The notes under the pieces were generated by a model. It was not told the DNA's origin and did not search any database. It was given only the letters and a program-made list of their open reading frames with translations. The position numbers and the translations under genes were made by a program. Shown piece by piece: positions 5,741 through 10,858 of a stretch of DNA of 10,858 bases; within the stretch, counting starts at the first letter, position 1, and each line of letters opens with the position of its first letter. This stretch comes from Phenylobacterium sp. (GTDB lineage: Bacteria > Pseudomonadota > Alphaproteobacteria > Caulobacterales > Caulobacteraceae): assembly GCA_025350885.1 (NCBI GenBank), contig JANXXA010000316.1, forward strand, positions 1 through 10,858. Reading direction: 5' to 3'.

Positions 5741-6255
5741 CCCCTGGCCCTTTTGCTGACCTGATCGATGACCCACTTGGCCGGACTGTCGATCATGGTG
5801 ATGGCTTCTATGACATCGTGCTTGAACGACGCCTCAAGCGGCCCATCGAGAAGGTCTGGGCCGCACTGACCATCCCCGAACGCATCGCCGACTGGTTCAC
5901 CCAGACCGAGCTCGATCCGCGAGTCGGCGGCCACTATCGCCTGCGCTTCGAGGACAGCGATGAAACGATCGACGGCGTGATCCTTGCTTTTGATCCGCCG
6001 CGCTTGCTGGCCCATACTTGGCCCCACGAATCCCATCCGGAGTCGGTCGTCCGCTACGAACTCGCGGCGGACGGCGAGGGATGCCATTTGACGTTGACCC
6101 AGACGCGGCTGAGCCGACAGGCCCTCAACGCCCTGCCCGGCTGGCATACATTCCTGGAAGCCCTGCCCGGCGCGACCAAGGGCGTGCGCACACCCTGGAC
6201 CTGGGACCGCGAGAAGCGGATCGGCGAACTCTACCGCGCGATCCTACCGGCCTGA
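5737..6255 (+). CDS. SRPBCC / AHSA1 (activator of Hsp90 ATPase-like) domain protein
   Basis: 172 residues, cytosolic, one START-like SRPBCC fold with a hydrophobic ligand pocket. Family signals: VLERRLKRPIEKVWAALTIP (28-47), ERIADWF (48-54), PRVGGHYRLRF (61-71), ILAFDPPRLLAHTW (82-95), SVVRYELAADGEGCHLTLTQTRL (103-125, described as a block) and GWHTFLEAL (135-143). The ligand is unknown; despite the domain name, a role with Hsp90 is not expected for bacterial members. The ATG at 5737 is set by the ATGA overlap with arsR. An in-frame ATG at 5689 lies inside arsR and is not used here. The pair arsR + SRPBCC is a frequent two-gene unit in bacteria, where the repressor controls the effector. Its 3' end overlaps the convergent folP gene by 25 bp. 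Confidence 0.87.
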   Translation: MTPGPFADLIDDPLGRTVDHGDGFYDIVLERRLKRPIEKVWAALTIPERIADWFTQTELDPRVGGHYRLRFEDSDETIDGVILAFDPPRLLAHTWPHESHPESVVRYELAADGEGCHLTLTQTRLSRQALNALPGWHTFLEALPGATKGVRTPWTWDREKRIGELYRAILPA

Positions 6256-7085
6256 TCGATCGCTTCCCAGACCCGCAGCGCCTGGACGGTTTCGCGCACG
6301 TCATGGACCCGGACCGCCGCGACCCCGGCCGCCGCCCCCGCCAGGGCTGCGGCGATGGAGCCGCCCAGTCTTTGGTGGGCGGGGGGCTTGTCCGGGCCGC
6401 GGCCGCCGTCGTCCAGCGCGGCGATGAAGCGCTTGCGGCTGACGCCCAGCAGGACCGGGAACCCCAGCGCCACGATGCGGTCGAGACCGGCCAGCAAGGG
6501 CAGATTGTGGGCTATCATGTGCTTGCCGAAACCGATGCCTGGATCGAGCCAGATGCGTCCGCGGGCGACGCCGGCGGCCATGGCGGCTTCGGCGCGCGCC
6601 GCCAGGAATTCCGTCACCTGCGCGACTACGTCGTCGTAGTGAGGCTCTGCCTGCATTGTGCCGGGTTCGCCAAGCATGTGCATCAGCACCACCTCGCAGC
6701 CCAGTTCGGCGGCGACCGCGAGACTGTCGGGCGCGTGGCGCAGGGCGGTGACGTCGTTCCAGATCGTCGCACCCGCCGCCACGGCCGCGCGGGCCACGGC
6801 GGGCTTCATGGTGTCGATGGAGATGGGGGTGGTGCTCTCGGCGCGGATTGCACGGATCAGGGGAACCACGCGGGCGATCTCGTCGCCCTCAGCCACAGGC
6901 GCGGCGCCGGGGCGGGTGGACTCCCCGCCGATGTCGAGGCTGTCGGCGCCGTCGGCGATCAGCCGCCGGGCATGGGCCAGCGCCGCGCCGGGTTCGGTCA
7001 GCCGGCCCCCGTCGGAGAAGCTGTCCGAGGTGACGTTGATCACGCCCATCACGCGGACGGGGGCCGGGGTCGCGGGCGAAGTCAT
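6231..7085 (-). CDS. folP: Dihydropteroate synthase FolP (sulfonamide target)
   Basis: Condenses p-aminobenzoate with 6-hydroxymethyl-dihydropterin pyrophosphate in folate synthesis; cytosolic TIM barrel. 284 residues, normal length. Motifs: MGVINVTSDSFSDGG (13-27, the flexible loop 1; most relatives have Pro where this has Ser20), DIGGESTRPGA (51-61), ISIDTMKP (88-95), IWNDVTAL (108-115), MHMLGEPGTMQ (135-145), WLDPGIGFGK (179-188), LGVSRKRF (213-220) and VRVHDV (258-263). The start is ATG 7085, or GTG 7088 one codon earlier; AGGAAGG lies just upstream of both. It lies 38 bp downstream of ftsH on the same strand, the widely conserved ftsH-folP order, so co-transcription is likely. glmM, which often follows, is absent; instead the gene overlaps the end of the convergent SRPBCC gene. 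Confidence 0.96.
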   Translation of the reverse strand: MTSPATPAPVRVMGVINVTSDSFSDGGRLTEPGAALAHARRLIADGADSLDIGGESTRPGAAPVAEGDEIARVVPLIRAIRAESTTPISIDTMKPAVARAAVAAGATIWNDVTALRHAPDSLAVAAELGCEVVLMHMLGEPGTMQAEPHYDDVVAQVTEFLAARAEAAMAAGVARGRIWLDPGIGFGKHMIAHNLPLLAGLDRIVALGFPVLLGVSRKRFIAALDDGGRGPDKPPAHQRLGGSIAAALAGAAAGVAAVRVHDVRETVQALRVWEAIDQAGRIAR

Positions 7086-7123
7086 CACGGCCTTCCTGGG
7101 GGAGAAGGGCGGCCGCCGCTACG

Positions 7124-9004
<1,881 letters not shown>

Positions 9005-9050
9005 CGGTTAGGACCGCCTCAAATTAGGGCTTGGCGACAAGACCCCAGAG

Positions 9051-9075
9051 ATAGGGGCCCCACCGCCGTTTCACC
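9051..9075 (-). promoter_or_regulatory. Candidate sigma-32 (heat-shock) promoter of ftsH
   Basis: On the minus strand CCCCTATCT (9057-9049) resembles the sigma-32 -10 (CCCCATNT), and GGTGAA (9075-9070) matches the last four positions of CTTGAA, with a 12-base spacer. Transcription would start about 40 bases before the ftsH ATG. Heat-shock control of ftsH in Caulobacter crescentus is established; the assignment of these exact boxes is my inference, and the -35 is imperfect. Confidence 0.4.
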
Positions 9076-9089
9076 AGTTGCCCGGACCT

Positions 9090-9111
9090 GGGCGCGACCG
9101 GGGCGCGACCG
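9090..9111. repeat. Perfect tandem duplication of 11 bp upstream of ftsH
   Basis: GGGCGCGACCG occurs twice head to tail (9090-9100 and 9101-9111), so the unit equals about one helical turn. It lies just upstream of the candidate ftsH promoter (9051-9075) and downstream of the rpsU terminator. It could be a two-site binding element or simple replication slippage. Confidence 0.6.
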
Positions 9112-9138
9112 AACACCGCGCCTCGACTGAAATACGAA

Positions 9139-9163
9139 GGGCCGCGTCCGGAAGACGCGGCCC
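9139..9163 (-). terminator. Intrinsic terminator downstream of rpsU
   Basis: GGGCCGCGTC (9139-9148) and GACGCGGCCC (9154-9163) form a perfect 10-bp GC-rich stem with a 5-base loop. On the minus strand it lies 32 bases past the rpsU stop and is followed by TTCGTATTTC, a moderately T-rich run. This fits a Rho-independent terminator that separates rpsU from ftsH. Confidence 0.8.
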
Positions 9164-9195
9164 CTAAGATAGGCATGAAGTTACTGAATTAAGCG

Positions 9196-9444
9196 CTACC
9201 GGGCGCCCGGTCCGGTGACCGGCTTCTTCGGCGCGGCGATCAGGCCTTCGCGCTGTGCGCGCTTGCGGGCCAGCTTGCGGGCGCGGCGGACGGCCTCGGC
9301 CTTCTGGCGGGCGCGCTTCTCGGAGGGCTTTTCGTAGTGGACGTGCCGCTTCATTTCGCGGAACGAGCCTTCGCGCTGCATCTTCTTCTTCAGCGCCTTG
9401 AGGGCTTGATCGACGTTGTTGTCGCGGACGAAAATCTGAACCAG
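9196..9444 (-). CDS. rpsU: Small ribosomal subunit protein bS21, apparently starting at CTG
   Basis: bS21 binds the 30S platform near the anti-Shine-Dalgarno end of 16S rRNA and helps initiation. The body is unmistakable: [20 protein letters not shown], then [20 protein letters not shown], then a basic helix ending in [22 protein letters not shown]; 82 residues in all, including a slightly long C-terminal tail. The first in-frame ATG (9381) would cut off the conserved first 21 residues. The conserved N-terminus requires initiation at CTG 9444-9442, directly before GTT CAG ATT. AGGAG lies eight bases upstream of this CTG, and no ATG, GTG or TTG exists in frame upstream for many codons. A perfect 10-bp terminator hairpin follows the stop. 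It is divergent from the COQ9-family gene. Confidence 0.93.
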   Translation of the reverse strand: MVQIFVRDNNVDQALKALKKKMQREGSFREMKRHVHYEKPSEKRARQKAEAVRRARKLARKRAQREGLIAAPKKPVTGPGAR

Positions 9445-9630
9445 GGGTCTCTCTCCTATTGGCCGCTTCCCGCCCGGCCCCCTGATGTCCCGACTAGGGG
9501 CGGCGGCGAGCGAACAAAAGAACGATTGTCCCGCAGGCGTGCGGCCTACGAGAACGAGCGCGGCGAAATATCAGAAGCGGCCGGCCATGTCCACGCCGCA
9601 CAGACGCCATTTTCAGTTTAGGATGGGGCC
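9445..9630. other. Divergent intergenic region between rpsU and the COQ9-family gene
   Basis: 186 bp with no gene. It must contain both promoters, but I see no convincing -35/-10 pair for either. Small palindromes are present: CCGCA-GGCG-TGCGG near 9531-9544 and GGCCGGCC near 9581-9590. AGGAG at 9456-9452 on the minus strand serves rpsU, and AGGA at 9620-9623 serves the COQ9-family gene. Confidence 0.5.
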
Positions 9631-10293
9631 ATGAGCGAGCAACAACAGGATTGGGCCGACGCGACCGAACAGCAGGTGCTCGACGCCGCGCTGGTGATCG
9701 CGCCGCAGGAGGGCTGGACCTGGCGGATGGCGACGATGGCCGGCAAGGCGTGCGGGCTCTCGCCAGGGGAGACCGAGCTGCTGCTGCCGCAAGGCCCTGC
9801 CGATCTCGCCGCCCTGCTGTCGCGCCGCCACGATGCAGCGACCCTTGAGGCGCTGTCGGCCATTGATCCGGCGGCGCTGAAGATCCGCGAGCGCATCGCG
9901 CGGGGGGTGGAGGCGCGCCTTGAGGCGATGGCGGTCGATGAGCCGGCGGTGCGCCGCTGCGCCGGGTTCCTCGCCCTGCCGGCGCACCTTGCGTTGGGGG
10001 CCCGGCTGGCGTGGGAGAGCGCCGACATGCTCTGGCGCTGGGCCGGCGATGTCGCCACCGACGAGAACCATTATTCCAAGCGCCTGCTGCTGGCCGGGAT
10101 CCTGTCGGGCGCGCTGGCGATCCGGCTGGCCTCGGGCAGTGAAGTCGCGCTGGCCTTCGTCGATCGCCGCATCGGCGACGTCATGACCTTCGAAAAGTGG
10201 AAGGCGACGACGAAGCTGAAGCCCAGCGTCTTGGCCGCCCGCCTGGCCGGCAGCCTGAGCCGGATGCGCTACGGCGGCAAAGCCACGGGTTAG
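9631..10293 (+). CDS. COQ9 family protein (ubiquinone biosynthesis accessory)
   Basis: 220 residues, soluble. COQ9 proteins have a TetR-like fold that binds lipids and, in mitochondria, present ubiquinone intermediates to the hydroxylase COQ7; the bacterial homologue is presumed to do likewise. An N-terminal helix-turn-helix-like part (ATEQQVLDAALVIAPQEGWTWRM, 11-33 as a block) precedes KIRERIARGVEARLEAM (84-100). The family signature is in the C-terminal half: WESADMLWRWAGDVATDENHYSKRLLLAGIL (128-158 as a block), then AFVDRRIGDVMTFEKWK (175-191). ATG 9631 is supported by AGGA seven bases upstream. Its TAG (10291-10293) overlaps the TAA of the convergent purK by three bases. It is divergent from rpsU. 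Confidence 0.88.
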   Translation: MSEQQQDWADATEQQVLDAALVIAPQEGWTWRMATMAGKACGLSPGETELLLPQGPADLAALLSRRHDAATLEALSAIDPAALKIRERIARGVEARLEAMAVDEPAVRRCAGFLALPAHLALGARLAWESADMLWRWAGDVATDENHYSKRLLLAGILSGALAIRLASGSEVALAFVDRRIGDVMTFEKWKATTKLKPSVLAARLAGSLSRMRYGGKATG

Positions 10294-10805
10294 CCAAGCG
10301 GCCGGACCCGGTTGATGTGGCCCATCTTGCGGCCGGGCTTGGCCTCGCGCTTGCCGTAGAGGTGAAGCCGGGTATCCGGTTCGGCGGCGAACTTGCGCCA
10401 GGCGTCGGCCTCTTCGCCCAGGAGGTTGAGCATCTCCACCTGGGCGATAGCGGCGGTGGGGCCGAGCGGCCAGCCGGCGACGGCGCGGATGTGCTGTTCG
10501 AACTGGTCGACCGCGCAGCCGTCCTCAGTCCAATGTCCGCTGTTGTGCACCCGGGGCGCGATCTCGTTGACCAGCAGGCGCCCGTCGGCCAGTTCGAACA
10601 GCTCGATGCCGATCACGCCCACGTAAGTGAGGCCGGCGAGAACCCGCGCGGCGATCCGCTCGGCCTGATCGTTCAGGGCCGGGTCGGCGCGGGCGGGCGC
10701 GAGGCTGCGGCGCAGGACGCCGTGCTCGTGGTGGTTCTCGGCCAGGGGATAGATCGCCGTCGCCCCGTCGCGACCGCGCGCGGCGATGATCGACAGCTCG
10801 CGCAT
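10290..10805 (-). CDS. purK: PurK (N5-carboxyaminoimidazole ribonucleotide synthase), C-terminal part with broken 5' end
   Basis: ATP-grasp enzyme that makes N5-CAIR from AIR, ATP and bicarbonate in purine synthesis, partner of PurE. The minus strand encodes RELSIIAARGRDGATAIYPL, then ENHHEHGVL, YVGVIGIELFEL, then DGRLLVNEIAPRVHNSGHWT and near the C-terminus LHLYGKREAKPGRKMGHINR, all typical PurK. About 170 of roughly 355 expected residues are present. The missing N-terminal half is not simply off the edge: PurK similarity stops at about 10802, and the same frame upstream meets TAG within about six codons. The ATG at 10803-10805 is thus the first Met by chance, not a start. The sequence beyond the break is PurK-like on the other strand (see 10801-10858). 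The intact gene would have its terminus convergent with the COQ9-family gene. Confidence 0.9.
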   Translation of the reverse strand: MRELSIIAARGRDGATAIYPLAENHHEHGVLRRSLAPARADPALNDQAERIAARVLAGLTYVGVIGIELFELADGRLLVNEIAPRVHNSGHWTEDGCAVDQFEQHIRAVAGWPLGPTAAIAQVEMLNLLGEEADAWRKFAAEPDTRLHLYGKREAKPGRKMGHINRVRPLG

Positions 10806-10858
10806 CCTGCAGGGCCTCGACTATGTGGGCGTGGTGGGGATCGAGCTGTTCGAGATGC
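10801..10858 (+). pseudogene. Second, inverted purK segment at the right edge (partial)
   Basis: On the plus strand 10801-10857 reads RILQGLDYVGVVGIELFEM, which aligns to VLAGLTYVGVIGIELFEL of the minus-strand purK. Over the 45 bases 10813-10857 against the reverse complement of 10590-10634, 36 positions match (80%), with most differences at third codon positions. It is therefore PurK coding sequence from a related but not identical gene, placed head-on to the first, and it continues beyond the window. Whether it is a real paralogue or an assembly join cannot be decided here. Confidence 0.75.

Noticed and set aside
9196..9381. 61-residue short bS21 starting at the internal ATG
   Set aside because: It would lack the conserved first 21 residues of bS21 that are encoded in frame immediately upstream, with a good ribosome binding site before the CTG.

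Overview
The window is GC-rich, densely packed DNA from an alphaproteobacterium, most likely a member of the Caulobacterales (Caulobacter/Phenylobacterium type). The support is the wording of several proteins (SerC N-terminus, bS21, FtsH, COQ9 family, PurK), the ftsH-folP order, a SerC leader structure of a kind described only in alphaproteobacteria, and a Caulobacter-like -10 element in front of thiD. No tRNA, rRNA, CRISPR array, transposase, integrase or phage gene is visible. This looks like core chromosome rather than an island.

Layout. 1-239 (-) is the start of serC, preceded by a structured leader. 369-800 (-) is a small multi-pass membrane protein and 867-1205 (-) a small helical protein. 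Between them lies a 12-bp hairpin that appears to bury the ribosome binding site of the membrane protein. 1464-3368 (+) is a membrane hybrid histidine kinase. 3506-3982 (+) is a secreted His/Asp-rich protein. 4564-3995 and 5361-4561 (-) are a nucleotidyltransferase-family protein and thiD, coupled by an ATGA overlap. Divergent from thiD is an ArsR-type repressor (5438-5740) coupled by ATGA to an SRPBCC/AHSA1 protein (5737-6255). 9004-7124 and 7085-6231 (-) are ftsH and folP. 9444-9196 (-) is rpsU, which seems to start at CTG and ends in a strong hairpin terminator. 9631-10293 (+) is a COQ9-family ubiquinone protein. 10805-10290 (-) is the C-terminal part of purK.

How the genes relate. Most are unrelated housekeeping functions: serine, thiamine, folate, ubiquinone and purine synthesis, membrane proteolysis and the ribosome. 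Genuine units are ftsH-folP (a widely conserved order), arsR-SRPBCC (a common regulator/effector pair) and thiD-nucleotidyltransferase. The kinase and the secreted protein are adjacent on one strand, but nothing shown ties them functionally.

The most unusual points are: (1) at the right edge the purK reading frame breaks near 10800 and the opposite strand then encodes a different, about 80% identical copy of a more downstream purK segment, which is either a real inverted rearrangement or an assembly chimera; (2) the apparent CTG start of rpsU; (3) the 76-bp thiD/arsR divergent region, in which both genes lack a Shine-Dalgarno and have -10-like elements placed to give leaderless mRNAs; (4) the hairpin at 806-835, whose pairing is complete only as minus-strand RNA. 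I found no convincing new multi-gene system.
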